Part shown: positions 1 to 7,879 of the stretch, in pieces
How the letters are laid out: each line of letters begins with the position of its first letter
Numbering within the stretch: position 1 is the first letter of the stretch
Source of the DNA: an uncultured Algoriphagus sp.
GTDB lineage: Bacteria; Bacteroidota; Bacteroidia; Cytophagales; Cyclobacteriaceae
Length of the DNA stretch: 37,672 nucleotides
Assembly (NCBI GenBank): GCA_903952135.1
Contig: CAJBER010000135.1
Span: forward strand, 1 to 37,672
Direction of reading: 5' to 3'
Translations under genes and position numbers: made by a program
The notes under the pieces: model-generated
Databases searched by the model: none
What the model was told of the DNA's origin: nothing
The model's input: only the letters and a program-made list of their open reading frames with translations

Positions 1-951
1 AGAAAGATTGATTTCAATCACCTGATCGAAATAGTTTTCTGGATTCGCATACACTTCAGCGTCACCAGTCAAATGCTCTGCGATACCATTAGCTAGTGCA
101 GCGATATCGGAACGACCCGTACCAGAAAGGTAAGCGGCAGATTTTTCATCGTATCCAAAAATGGAGGTAGTAGCACCAATCTCAGCACCCATGTTGCAGA
201 TGGTTCCTTTACCTGTTGCGGAAAGGGAGCGAGCTCCTTCTCCAAAATATTCCACGATTGCTCCAGTTCCACCTTTTACAGTAAGGATACCTGCAACCTT
301 CAAAATCACGTCTTTCGCGGAAGTCCAGCCCGACATTTTACCGGTCAACTTCACCCCAATCAACTTTGGAAACTTCAGTTCCCAAGGCAATCCAGCCATC
401 ACATCACAAGCATCAGCACCACCCACACCAATCGCGATCATTCCTAGACCACCCGCATTGGGAGTATGTGAATCCGTACCGATCATCATTCCACCAGGGA
501 AAGCATAGTTTTCCAACACCACTTGGTGAATAATCCCTGCTCCTGGCTTCCAGAATCCGATGCCATATTTGTTAGATACTGAGGCCAAAAAATCATAGAC
601 CTCTTTGTTTTTATCTTTTGCTTTGCTCAAATCTTGATCTGCGCCAATCTCCGCTTGAATCAAGTGATCGCAGTGAACCGTAGATGGAACAGCTACCTGA
701 GAGCGGCCAGCCTGCATAAATTGCAATAGGGCCATCTGCGCGGTGGCGTCTTGCATAGCAACGCGATCGGGTTGAAAATCAACGTAAGAGGTTCCTCTCT
801 TAAAAGCCTGACTAGCAGCCCCTTCAGTTAGGTGGGCATAAAGAATTTTTTCAGTCAATGTAAGCGGTTTGCCGACCACCTTTCTTGCCGCTGCAATACG
901 ACCAGGGATCTGTGCATACACCTCTTTGATCATTTCGATATCAAAAGCCAT
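1..951 (-). CDS. acn: Aconitate hydratase, N-terminal part (runs off left edge)
   Basis: Aconitase interconverts citrate and isocitrate in the TCA cycle, using a [4Fe-4S] cluster in the cytoplasm. I translated the minus strand from ATG at 951; the frame stays open for 317 codons to the window edge. The protein begins [18 protein letters not shown] and carries [24 protein letters not shown] and [13 protein letters not shown], which are hallmarks of the mitochondrial-type aconitase rather than AcnB. The cluster-binding cysteines are expected further on, outside the window. It lies 141 bases downstream of the acyl-CoA reductase gene on the same strand, with a possible terminator between them, so it probably has its own promoter. 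Confidence 0.95.
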   Translation of the reverse strand, partial: MAFDIEMIKEVYAQIPGRIAAARKVVGKPLTLTEKILYAHLTEGAASQAFKRGTSYVDFQPDRVAMQDATAQMALLQFMQAGRSQVAVPSTVHCDHLIQAEIGADQDLSKAKDKNKEVYDFLASVSNKYGIGFWKPGAGIIHQVVLENYAFPGGMMIGTDSHTPNAGGLGMIAIGVGGADACDVMAGLPWELKFPKLIGVKLTGKMSGWTSAKDVILKVAGILTVKGGTGAIVEYFGEGARSLSATGKGTICNMGAEIGATTSIFGYDEKSAAYLSGTGRSDIAALANGIAEHLTGDAEVYANPENYFDQVIEINLS

Positions 952-1060
952 CGTTTTGTATAGTTTATGGAGTAAATGGTTCAAATTTCCGACTGCGAAT
1001 ATAGGAAAAAGGAACAAAAAAGGTAACGAACATTCCGCTTTAAGGGTTGCCTGAATAGAA

Positions 1061-1084
1061 GTTAAGAACCAGGTATTCTCCTGG
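1061..1084 (-). terminator. Possible terminator after acyl-CoA reductase
   Basis: CCAGG (1069-1073) and CCTGG (1080-1084) pair around a six-base loop, 9 bases past the stop codon of the reductase on the minus strand. The following T-tract is short and interrupted, so termination may be weak. Confidence 0.45.
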
Positions 1085-1092
1085 AATTTTTA

Positions 1093-2127
1093 CTAAACTC
1101 CTAATTCACTTAAAAATTGAAGGGTATCTACCCCATCTGCATAGTCCCAAGGGGCTGGACACTGGGTTTGGCCAAAGGGAATTATTCCAAGAATACCCAA
1201 GCTAGAACTCCCCACCACGCATTGGATCTGGCTGGCTAAGGTTAAAAGTTTGGATTCCAACTCAAAATCGTCTTCGTAGATCTCGTAAAAAAGAACTCCT
1301 ATTGGAGAAACCAAGTCTGCGGATTCTTTGAGCAGGAGGAAGCCATTGTCCAGGTGCGGGGTCCCATTGACCAAATAAATGGACTTATTGTACTCGTAAT
1401 TGTTGAAGTACTTGTGGTGATTGGCTACCCATTCAAAGGATTGAAGCGCATCGAGAAGTTGTGTCAACTGCTCCTGATTTTTGACAAATACCTTGGATAC
1501 ATTTCTACAGCCCAAACCAAAGTAATCGAAAATATCATGGCCCAAAGCCTGCAAATCAGCCGTAGACTCATCTCCTTGAAGAATGGCTACAGAAGTCCGA
1601 TTGGAACGAATCAGGTGAGGATACTTCCCAAAGTAGTAGTTGAAATATCGGGCAGAATTGTCACTTCCTGTAGCGATGTAGGCCTGCTTGTTTTTCAAGA
1701 GTTCTTCAATGAAAATGCGGTCTGAAAATCGAGGCTCAATCCTCTTCAATTGAGTGAGTAACCAAAGTGGCAATGCTGAATCCTGAGAACTTAGTTTGAT
1801 GCATGCCGAATGGCCGGCAATCAAGACCGCCAAAATATCATGAAAGCCTACAGCCGGGATGTTTCCAGCAAGCATCAGCCCAATTTGTTGTGGCTGATCC
1901 GTTTCTGAAAAAGAATAGTTGGATACCCATTTTTCCAAAGCACCTGCATCCAAGAGAACCTGAATTCCCTTCAATGCTTGCTCCAAAGACTGCGGTGTAA
2001 ACCAAGCATTCTGATTTTGGGCTTGCTGAAAAAGTGCTTGTTTTTCGTCGCCTTCCAATTCGGATAGACGGTTTCCTAGGCGAATAAAGGCCGAAACTCG
2101 ATCAGAAAGCGGGAAAATGGATTGCAT
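1093..2127 (-). CDS. Acyl-CoA reductase (LuxC-like)
   Basis: This 344-residue protein resembles the LuxC/acyl-CoA reductase family, which reduces acyl-CoA (or acyl-protein) to aldehyde with NADPH. Visible features are an aldehyde-dehydrogenase-like nucleotide-binding stretch (LMLAGNIPAVGFHD, about residues 84-97) and a probable catalytic cysteine, Cys207, in YFGLGCRNVSKVF. LuxC proteins are usually longer (about 480 residues); this shorter form is typical of a Bacteroidota subfamily. It is divergently transcribed from a dicluster ferredoxin 119 bases away, an arrangement I recall as recurrent in Bacteroidota, which suggests the ferredoxin serves the same process. Substrate is unknown. The ATG at 2127 is four bases below a perfect -7 promoter element. 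Confidence 0.85.
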   Translation of the reverse strand: MQSIFPLSDRVSAFIRLGNRLSELEGDEKQALFQQAQNQNAWFTPQSLEQALKGIQVLLDAGALEKWVSNYSFSETDQPQQIGLMLAGNIPAVGFHDILAVLIAGHSACIKLSSQDSALPLWLLTQLKRIEPRFSDRIFIEELLKNKQAYIATGSDNSARYFNYYFGKYPHLIRSNRTSVAILQGDESTADLQALGHDIFDYFGLGCRNVSKVFVKNQEQLTQLLDALQSFEWVANHHKYFNNYEYNKSIYLVNGTPHLDNGFLLLKESADLVSPIGVLFYEIYEDDFELESKLLTLASQIQCVVGSSSLGILGIIPFGQTQCPAPWDYADGVDTLQFLSELGV

Positions 2128-2131
2128 GATG

Positions 2132-2139
2132 CAAAGGTA
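2132..2139 (-). promoter_or_regulatory. TAnnTTTG -7 element of acyl-CoA reductase
   Basis: The minus strand reads TACCTTTG, a perfect match to the Bacteroidota -7 consensus TAnnTTTG, ending four bases before the start codon. If used, transcription would begin at or next to the A of ATG and give a leaderless message. No convincing -33 TTTG was seen. Confidence 0.4.
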
Positions 2140-2194
2140 TCCAAAAAGAAAGCTCGTTGGAATAAATTTAAATTAATTAGTGTGACAACTTTTT

Positions 2195-2227
2195 TATTGC
2201 GAAGGTGTTAAGGAGATTGTAACTTTG
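2195..2227 (+). promoter_or_regulatory. Promoter of the dicluster ferredoxin gene
   Basis: TAACTTTG at 2220-2227 matches the Bacteroidota -7 consensus TAnnTTTG exactly, and TATTG at 2195-2199 supplies a -33-like TTG with a 20-base spacer. The start codon at 2247 would leave a leader of about 16 bases. Confidence 0.6.
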
Positions 2228-2246
2228 AATTCAAATTTGACTACCT

Positions 2247-2594
2247 ATGGCAATAATGATTACAGACGAATGCATCAATTGCGGTGCATGCGAACCTGAA
2301 TGCCCAAACACGGCAATTTATGAAGGTGGAGTAGAATGGACTTGGGCTGGAGGCACCAACTTGAAAGAAGTAACAACTGAAGATGGCACAGTAGTGGCTG
2401 CTACAGCTAAGCAAACGCCTGTTTCTGATGAATTTTATTACATCGTATCCGATAAGTGTACCGAATGCAATGGCTTCCATGAAGAACCTCAATGTGCGGC
2501 TGTTTGTCCGGTAGACTGCTGTGTAGATGATCCAGATCACCGAGAAAGCGAAGAAGCGCTACTTAAAAAGAAAGCCTTCTTACACGGAGAATAA
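2247..2594 (+). CDS. 2[4Fe-4S] dicluster ferredoxin
   Basis: A 115-residue cytoplasmic electron carrier. The first cluster motif is [11 protein letters not shown] with Cys9, 12, 15 and 19. The second is CTEC followed eight residues later by CAAVCP (Cys71, 74, 83, 87), the spacing of Alvin/FdxA-type ferredoxins. Between the motifs is a roughly 50-residue acidic insert, longer than in clostridial ferredoxins, and the C-terminal tail is charged. It is transcribed away from the acyl-CoA reductase and ends in a strong terminator, so it is a single-gene transcript. Its redox partner is not evident from the sequence; association with the reductase is inferred from position only. Confidence 0.92.
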   Translation: MAIMITDECINCGACEPECPNTAIYEGGVEWTWAGGTNLKEVTTEDGTVVAATAKQTPVSDEFYYIVSDKCTECNGFHEEPQCAAVCPVDCCVDDPDHRESEEALLKKKAFLHGE

Positions 2595-2613
2595 ATTTTA
2601 TGACAACCCAATT

Positions 2614-2646
2614 AGGCTGTTTCTGAAAAGAGACAGCCTTTTTTTA
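2614..2646 (+). terminator. Intrinsic terminator after ferredoxin
   Basis: AGGCTGT (2614-2620) pairs with ACAGCCT (2633-2639) and is followed by a run of seven T residues, 20 bases after the ferredoxin stop codon. Confidence 0.85.
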
Positions 2647-2864
2647 TGCTGCTAACCTAAAAAAATAGACCTCATTGGAATTTAGTCAGTTTGTATCTTT
2701 TTTAATCTAGCTATTTAATTAGTAACCAATACAATAGCCTGAATTTTTACTGAATTATCCCACATTTTTCACTTGCTTTCTGTTTAAGTAAATTAGGTTT
2801 GTATCAGATTTAAACCAACTTGTACTCTTTTTTTTACAGATTTTAAAAAAAAAGCAGAGTTTCG

Positions 2865-2898
2865 TTTTGAATTCTATCTTGCTTTTGCCTTATCTTAG
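2865..2898 (+). promoter_or_regulatory. Candidate promoter of PUR-family gene
   Basis: TTTTG (2865-2869) and TATCTTAG (2891-2898, one mismatch to TAnnTTTG) are separated by 21 bases, within the range for the Bacteroidota housekeeping sigma factor. The start codon would be about 40 bases downstream. Confidence 0.45.
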
Positions 2899-2940
2899 AC
2901 CCAACATAATTAACCATTCCAACCAATAACCCCTACAACA

Positions 2941-3270
2941 TTGGAAGATCACCGAGGATACGATAGAGATGAAATTTTCTCTAAAAAAGTTAAGGCAGGA
3001 AAAAGAACCTATTTTTTTGATATCAAATCAACCCGTGGAAACGATTATTACCTGACTATTACAGAGAGCAAGCGGAGAACAGACGGCGATAGCTTCAGTT
3101 ATGAGAAGCACAAAATCTTCTTGTACAAAGAGGATTTCTTCAAATTTGTCAATGCGTTGAATGAAGCAGTGGATCATGTGAAAAATGATTTGCTTCCCGA
3201 CTTCGATTTTGAGCAGTTTGAGAACGAAGAATCTGAGAACGAAGTAAATAATGACTTGCGCTGGGAATAA
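2941..3270 (+). CDS. PUR family DNA/RNA-binding protein (DUF3276)
   Basis: A 109-residue protein with the DUF3276/PUR repeat: EIFSKKVKAGKRTYFFDIK, then DYYLTITESKRR and a KIFLYKEDFFKFVNAL segment. Bacterial PUR proteins bind single-stranded nucleic acid and, in Borrelia (BpuR), act as post-transcriptional regulators. The tail (about residues 88-109) is strongly acidic. The start is a TTG at 2941: the preceding in-frame stop is at 2911 and no ATG lies between, while the family's conserved region begins about ten residues in. The role in this organism is inferred from the family only. Confidence 0.88.
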   Translation: MEDHRGYDRDEIFSKKVKAGKRTYFFDIKSTRGNDYYLTITESKRRTDGDSFSYEKHKIFLYKEDFFKFVNALNEAVDHVKNDLLPDFDFEQFENEESENEVNNDLRWE

Positions 3271-3309
3271 TCCAGCAGGATAGCATTAGGGATAACGTTC
3301 TTATTCCAA

Positions 3310-3317
3310 TATCTTTG
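3310..3317 (+). promoter_or_regulatory. -7 element upstream of the AI-2E permease gene
   Basis: TATCTTTG is a perfect TAnnTTTG element 32 bases before the permease start. Its last base is the first base of the hairpin that ends the preceding transcript, so promoter and terminator overlap. No clear -33 box was seen. Confidence 0.45.
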
Positions 3318-3343
3318 AGGAGGCTTCTGCCTCCTTTTCTTTT
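3317..3343 (+). terminator. Intrinsic terminator after PUR-family gene
   Basis: GGAGGC (3319-3324) pairs with GCCTCC (3329-3334) around a TTCT loop and is followed by TTTTCTTTT. It sits 46 bases past the PUR-family stop and just before the next start codon. Confidence 0.7.
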
Positions 3344-3349
3344 ACATCC

Positions 3350-4444
3350 ATGCAGCGGTTTTTCATCTACCTTATTCTTTTCTTTATCACCTTCCTAGCT
3401 TTTGGATGGTATTTTTCTTCTATTTCACTGTATTTGGTGGTTTCTTTAATCCTCGCCGCCTTGCTTCGCCCCTTGACGAATCGAATCAACGAAGTACACA
3501 TCATGGGGCAGCATATCCCGAGAGGTATTGCCATTCTTGCCTCTTACGGGGTGGTAGTTTCCATTGTGTTTTTGTTAGGACTCCTGTTTTTCCCCTTAAT
3601 CAATCGTCAGGTAATTCTTTTGAGCGAATTGGATTTGGATAGTATTTACTTGCAACTAGAAGTTCCCCTAGAAAAACTCGAGCGATTTTTAATGAAGTAC
3701 CAACTCATTGAAAATAAAAAAGGAATACTTCTAGAGGAACTTCGGCTGTCAGTACAGGAGGTGCTCAAAAAATTTGACATTGGAGGATTTATTTCTGATG
3801 CAATTGCAGTAACAAGTAGTGTGTTTATTGGCACCATGGCCATTGCATTCATCACTTTTTTCCTGCTTTTGGAAAATGGCCTGCTGCGCAGAAATCTGTT
3901 GAATCTCATTCCAAATGCCTATTTTGAGTTATCGGTAGCGACCTTTACCAAGGTTGAAAAGTTGCTTTCCAATTACCTTTTCGGACTTTTGCTACAAGTA
4001 TTGGCTATATTCTTACTAGCTGCCTCTGGGCTCACCCTTGCTGGTGTAGAGTATGCCTTAACTATTGCTCTTTTTGCTGCCATTGCCAATCTCATCCCTT
4101 ATGCAGGTCCGATTTTAGGTACCGCATTTGGAATCGTGGTAGGTGTATCCACAGGGGATTTTAGTGTAGACAGTGACTATAGCTTTTTCCTGTTTAAAAT
4201 CATTTCGGTATTTGCAGTGGTCCAGATTACCGACAATGTCCTGCTTCAGCCGCTTATTTTTTCCAAATCCGTAAAAGCTCATCCCCTTGAAATATTTGTT
4301 ATTATCTTTGTCGGTGCAAAAATCGCAGGAATCCTAGGGATGATCTTTGCCATACCTGTTTACACCATTTTCAGAGTATCGGTCATGGAATTTTACAGTG
4401 GGTACAAGTCCTACAGAATATTTAAAATTAAAGCAACGAATTAA
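3350..4444 (+). CDS. AI-2E family transporter (PerM-like permease)
   Basis: A 364-residue inner-membrane protein of the AI-2E exporter/PerM family. It has two N-terminal hydrophobic segments, a soluble middle part (about residues 85-145, [19 protein letters not shown]), and then five to six further membrane segments, including the family's conserved [11 protein letters not shown] stretch near residue 247 and [14 protein letters not shown] near 306. Family members export small molecules or sodium/protons; the substrate here is unknown. The stop codon TAA shares its last base with the ATG of ychF, so the two genes are probably translationally coupled. Confidence 0.88.
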   Translation: MQRFFIYLILFFITFLAFGWYFSSISLYLVVSLILAALLRPLTNRINEVHIMGQHIPRGIAILASYGVVVSIVFLLGLLFFPLINRQVILLSELDLDSIYLQLEVPLEKLERFLMKYQLIENKKGILLEELRLSVQEVLKKFDIGGFISDAIAVTSSVFIGTMAIAFITFFLLLENGLLRRNLLNLIPNAYFELSVATFTKVEKLLSNYLFGLLLQVLAIFLLAASGLTLAGVEYALTIALFAAIANLIPYAGPILGTAFGIVVGVSTGDFSVDSDYSFFLFKIISVFAVVQITDNVLLQPLIFSKSVKAHPLEIFVIIFVGAKIAGILGMIFAIPVYTIFRVSVMEFYSGYKSYRIFKIKATN

Positions 4445-5541
4445 TGGCATTACAATGTGGCATAGTAGGTCTCCCAAATGTGGGCAAATCTACCTTGTTT
4501 AATGCGCTCTCAAGCGCCAAAGCAGAAGCAGCAAATTTCCCTTTTTGTACCATCGAACCCAATGTGGGTGTAGTCTCCGTTCCAGATGCACGCTTGCAGG
4601 AACTGGAAGCCTTGGTCAATCCGCAACGTGTCGTTCCCACCATCATCGAGTTTGTAGATATTGCAGGACTTGTAAAAGGCGCATCCAAAGGCGAAGGATT
4701 GGGAAATAAGTTCTTGGCCAATATTCGAGAAGTGGATGCCATCATTCACGTCATCCGATGCTTTGAAGACAATAATATCGTTCACGTCGCAGGGGGTGTA
4801 GATCCTATTTTTGACAAGGAGGTAATCGATACCGAATTACAGTTGAAGGATTTAGAATCCGTTGAAAAAAAGATTCAGCGTATCGAAAAAGTGGCCAAAT
4901 CCGGAGATGCCAAAGCCAAGCGTGAATTGGAAACTTTGCTCCAATTTAAAGAAGGATTGACTTCTGGACTAAATGCACGTGCGATCGAAGTAGACAAGGA
5001 AGATCTAGAAGCCGTTCGTGACCTTCAACTCCTTACCATCAAGCCAGTGATCTATGTGGCCAATGTGGACGAGGCAAGCATTCACACAGGAAATGCTTTT
5101 GTAACCAAACTTCGTGAAAAAGTAAAAGAGGAAAACGCAGAGGTTATCGTCCTTTGTGCTGCCATCGAATCCCAAATCGCCGAATTTGACGACCCTGAAG
5201 AAAAGGCAATGTTTCTAGGTGAGTATGGACTAAACGAAAGTGGATTGAATCGTTTGATTTATGGTGCCTATACCCTACTCGAACTGATCACTTACTTTAC
5301 TGCCGGTGTCCAAGAGGTTCGTGCATGGACGATTCGTAAGGGATGGAAAGCTCCTCAAGCTGCTGGGGTGATACACACTGACTTTGAACGAGGATTTATC
5401 AAAGCAGAAGTAATTCGAATCGCAGATTACAAACAATTTAAGAGTGAGGCAGTTTGTAGAGAAAATGGCAAAATCTCAATCGAGGGCAAAGAATATGTGG
5501 TCCAAGATGGTGACATTATGCATTTTAGGTTCAATGTTTAA
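4444..5541 (+). CDS. ychF: Redox-regulated ATPase YchF (Obg-like)
   Basis: A 365-residue YchF/OLA1 P-loop protein, the usual length for the family. The P-loop is GLPNVGKST (residues 9-17), switch II is [20 protein letters not shown], and the base-specificity motif is NVDE instead of NKxD, which explains the ATP preference of this family. A coiled-coil stretch (about 125-165) and a C-terminal TGS domain (from about residue 280, ending [14 protein letters not shown]) follow. YchF binds ribosomes and is linked to stress and translation control. It overlaps the preceding permease gene by one base. Confidence 0.97.
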   Translation: MALQCGIVGLPNVGKSTLFNALSSAKAEAANFPFCTIEPNVGVVSVPDARLQELEALVNPQRVVPTIIEFVDIAGLVKGASKGEGLGNKFLANIREVDAIIHVIRCFEDNNIVHVAGGVDPIFDKEVIDTELQLKDLESVEKKIQRIEKVAKSGDAKAKRELETLLQFKEGLTSGLNARAIEVDKEDLEAVRDLQLLTIKPVIYVANVDEASIHTGNAFVTKLREKVKEENAEVIVLCAAIESQIAEFDDPEEKAMFLGEYGLNESGLNRLIYGAYTLLELITYFTAGVQEVRAWTIRKGWKAPQAAGVIHTDFERGFIKAEVIRIADYKQFKSEAVCRENGKISIEGKEYVVQDGDIMHFRFNV

Positions 5542-5553
5542 GTTTTGCTAAAA

Positions 5554-5581
5554 AATTAGTGTAGTTTTACACCAACTAATT
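5554..5581. repeat. Inverted repeat upstream of the Cas6-like gene
   Basis: AATTAGT (5554-5560) and ACTAATT (5575-5581) form a 7-base perfect inverted repeat. Inside it, GTGTA (5559-5563) and TACAC (5568-5572) can form an alternative tight stem with a GTTT loop. It lies 12 bases after ychF and about 60 before the Cas6-like start, so it could be an operator, a weak terminator or an RNA element. Confidence 0.45.
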
Positions 5582-5639
5582 AAATACCAAGGCTTGGCAC
5601 CACCAAGTTTTGGATTGTTTCATTTTATTTTTAATAACC

Positions 5640-6530
5640 GTGAGAGTACGTCTGATATTTTCCCTAAAAAACAAAGGCTCTTTTTTGCCTTTCCACCACC
5701 AGTACATTCTGGCTCAATTCCTTAAAGGACTCATCGTCAAAGGAGGAAAAGAGGAATTCTTCAATTATAATTTCTTCAATTTCTCTGGATTGAAGGGACA
5801 AACCAAGGTAAGCCGTAGTGGTCTCCATTACTATTCCAGCTTGGTTACGCTTGTCCTGTCTTCTCAAAGTGAGGAATTCATCGATTACTTGCTAGAGCAA
5901 GTATTTGCCACTCCAAAAATTGAGTTGGGCAACTTGATCCTTTCCCCAGAGTACACCGAACTAGAGACAGAGCCGACTTTGGAAGTTTCCAATAAGTTTG
6001 TTTGCATCTCTCCTTTGGTTCTCATCACTCCAGCCTTCAATGAAGAAGCGGGCAAGCGATTTATCAATCCAGACAGCGACGAGTTCTCTGATCTATTGTA
6101 TGAATCTACGCTGACACGTATGGAGAAATCCGGTTGGTACACCCCAGAACAAATGGAATCTTTCTTCAAGTTCCAGGTGGTACCTGACATGGTTTACGTG
6201 AACAAGTTGAAAGAACAACAGAAGAAATTTGCTCGAATCTACGCTGTCTACGACCTAGATGTAAAATACGAAGTAAGAGGATACACGCTTCCATTCACGC
6301 TTTATGCCGCTCCTGAAGTACAAGATTTTGTATTTAAGTGTGGATTGGGTGCCTTTACCCACAAGGGTTTTGGAATGATGGATTTGGCCACGCATCCTGC
6401 TGATAATAAAACTACTCCTTACAAGTTCAAAAGAGAAGGTTTTGTGCCATACAAAGCTACTGGAGAGCGAGTTCGGCAAAATGTAGCCCCAACTGAAGAA
6501 GAAACGGAAGCCTCAACTGAGGAATTTTAA
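5640..6530 (+). CDS. Solitary Cas6-like CRISPR endoribonuclease
   Basis: The 296-residue protein from GTG at 5640 begins VRVRLIFSLKNKGSFLPFHH, the typical first beta strand and helix of Cas6, with His19/His20 in FHHQYILAQFLKGLI where Cas6 enzymes often carry catalytic or RNA-contacting residues. The C-terminal glycine-rich loop of Cas6 is present as CGLGAFTHKGFGMMDL, near residue 240. Cas6 cleaves CRISPR repeat RNA in the cytoplasm. A TTG at 5610 would add ten hydrophobic residues, but the family's N terminus matches the GTG start. No other cas gene and no CRISPR repeats are in the window, so its RNA substrate is unknown. The last 20 residues are acidic (EEETEASTEEF). Confidence 0.78.
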   Translation: MRVRLIFSLKNKGSFLPFHHQYILAQFLKGLIVKGGKEEFFNYNFFNFSGLKGQTKVSRSGLHYYSSLVTLVLSSQSEEFIDYLLEQVFATPKIELGNLILSPEYTELETEPTLEVSNKFVCISPLVLITPAFNEEAGKRFINPDSDEFSDLLYESTLTRMEKSGWYTPEQMESFFKFQVVPDMVYVNKLKEQQKKFARIYAVYDLDVKYEVRGYTLPFTLYAAPEVQDFVFKCGLGAFTHKGFGMMDLATHPADNKTTPYKFKREGFVPYKATGERVRQNVAPTEEETEASTEEF

Positions 6531-6553
6531 TCCCTTCGACTTACTTTAACTGA

Positions 6554-6590
6554 CCCCCAAAGAGTTCATTCTTTTTGGGGGTTATTTTTT
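6554..6590 (+). terminator. Intrinsic terminator after Cas6-like gene
   Basis: CCCCCAAAGAG (6554-6564) pairs with CTTTTTGGGGG (6571-6581), with one G-U pair and a six-base loop, followed by TTATTTTTT. The convergent T9SS gene ends 14 bases further on. Confidence 0.88.
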
Positions 6591-6603
6591 GGATTAAAAT
6601 GGA

Positions 6604-7872
6604 TTAGAGTCTTCGCTTATTCGGCTGCAAGTACACATACCCCACCAATTGATCGTAGCGAGAACCCAGACCTCGGTAATACACGAATACCTCGTATTCA
6701 TTCTCGGTTTGGAAGTGACTTCCCTCCATGGACTCAAAATCATAGGATCCATCTCCATTTGCATAAGCAAACTGATAGTCATACCACCCCTGCTTCAACA
6801 AAATAGAAGTGGAATACAAGCGCTTTTTGCTATCGTACACCATCGTCGCTTCAGGTGCCTTTCCCCATTGACTGAGAGCTCCCATCAACTTGATGTTTTT
6901 TCCGGGCACATCATTAAGGTAAAATGTGGTATACACGTATTCGCTTTCCACTTCTGGATCACCGCCTGGTCGGTCATTCGTTTGCACCACATAGAACCCA
7001 TTGAGGTCCAAATATTGCGCATAAGCACCGCCTGGTCGAGGTAAATCCACCCGTGCTTCTGCCGACACAAGGGTTTCTTCCACCTTCACGGAAGCCAAAT
7101 TCACTCCTGTGGCTCGGATAAAGCGTAGATCAACAAACCGAAACTCGTTTCCAGCGCGAAAGGTACTTTCCCCCTCAAAGGGTTCATACCGAAGAAGTTT
7201 AGAATTTTGATTCAAAAATGTAGGCTTACTCAATACTTTCGCATTATCCCAACGCTGATTTTGACGAATAATCACTTTGATTTGTGCTTGAGGATCAATC
7301 ACTTCCAGATTACTATAGTTGACCGAGGCATTGATTTGCTGCAAGGTCCGGCGATCCTCAGTCTGTGCGGGAGGTACCACTTGAGCCGCCACTGCAGCCA
7401 AGCTCTCCACTACCATAAATCGCTTGGTGAAGATGAGTGCACTTTCATCTCGGTTTTTGTACACCTTAAGTAGGTAATTCCCAGATTTACTTACCCGCGG
7501 AAGGGTAAAGGAATACCGAATGTAAGGCATCCGCGTATTGACCGAATAGGTATAATCCGATAAGGTATATTCATTAAATGCCAAGGAAAAATCAGTATCC
7601 CGCAATCCCGACTTTTTCCAATCTGCATCGCAGTGAACCAGTTTGGCCGTATACAACTCCGGATCATAGGAAACATCGTCAAACCAAACCACCAAGGATT
7701 TGGAATCAGACAAAGAAACCACAGGTGCATTCAACTGGCTTTCTACATCACCACCTTGAGGAAACATCCGCACGGAAAGAATGTGGTCTGCATAGACCTT
7801 ATCCTCAAGCACCTGTGCATTTCCCATAAATGAGAGGACGAGTAAAAGTAAGAGCAGTGCCTGCGTTTTCAT
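6604..7872 (-). CDS. Type IX secretion system plug protein (DUF5103)
   Basis: A 422-residue exported protein with a signal peptide (MKTQALLLLLLVLSFMGNAQ). It matches the DUF5103/T9SS plug family: the first domain contains FPQGGDVESQLNAPVVSL and a conserved LVHCDADW, and the C-terminal domain includes MGALSQWGKAPEATMVYD, SILLKQGWYDYQFAY and VYYRGLGSRYDQLVGY. In the known T9SS of Flavobacterium, a plug protein closes the periplasmic side of the SprA translocon when no substrate is engaged. The start was moved from an upstream in-frame codon to ATG at 7872 because the signal peptide begins there. It follows the ABC-F gene by 7 bases and is probably cotranscribed. Confidence 0.88.
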   Translation of the reverse strand: MKTQALLLLLLVLSFMGNAQVLEDKVYADHILSVRMFPQGGDVESQLNAPVVSLSDSKSLVVWFDDVSYDPELYTAKLVHCDADWKKSGLRDTDFSLAFNEYTLSDYTYSVNTRMPYIRYSFTLPRVSKSGNYLLKVYKNRDESALIFTKRFMVVESLAAVAAQVVPPAQTEDRRTLQQINASVNYSNLEVIDPQAQIKVIIRQNQRWDNAKVLSKPTFLNQNSKLLRYEPFEGESTFRAGNEFRFVDLRFIRATGVNLASVKVEETLVSAEARVDLPRPGGAYAQYLDLNGFYVVQTNDRPGGDPEVESEYVYTTFYLNDVPGKNIKLMGALSQWGKAPEATMVYDSKKRLYSTSILLKQGWYDYQFAYANGDGSYDFESMEGSHFQTENEYEVFVYYRGLGSRYDQLVGYVYLQPNKRRL

Positions 7873-7879
7873 AGAATTA

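Larger units (their letters stand above)
2595..2940. other. 346-base gene-free region
   Basis: This is the only gap above 300 bases. It contains the ferredoxin terminator on the left and a promoter for the PUR-family gene on the right. In between it is very AT-rich, with a 9-base direct repeat GTTTGTATC at 2689-2697 and 2797-2805. I found no open frame, tRNA or convincing structured RNA in it. A second weak promoter-like pair (TTTG at 2798-2801, TACTCTTT at 2823-2830) is possible. Confidence 0.6.

Noticed and set aside
161-508. 115-residue plus-strand frame
   Set aside because: It lies wholly opposite the aconitase gene, whose frame and motifs are clear; the protein is Pro/Ile-rich and without a family.
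5610-5639. TTG start ten codons upstream for the Cas6-like gene
   Set aside because: The added residues are hydrophobic and not family-like; GTG at 5640 gives the typical Cas6 N terminus.
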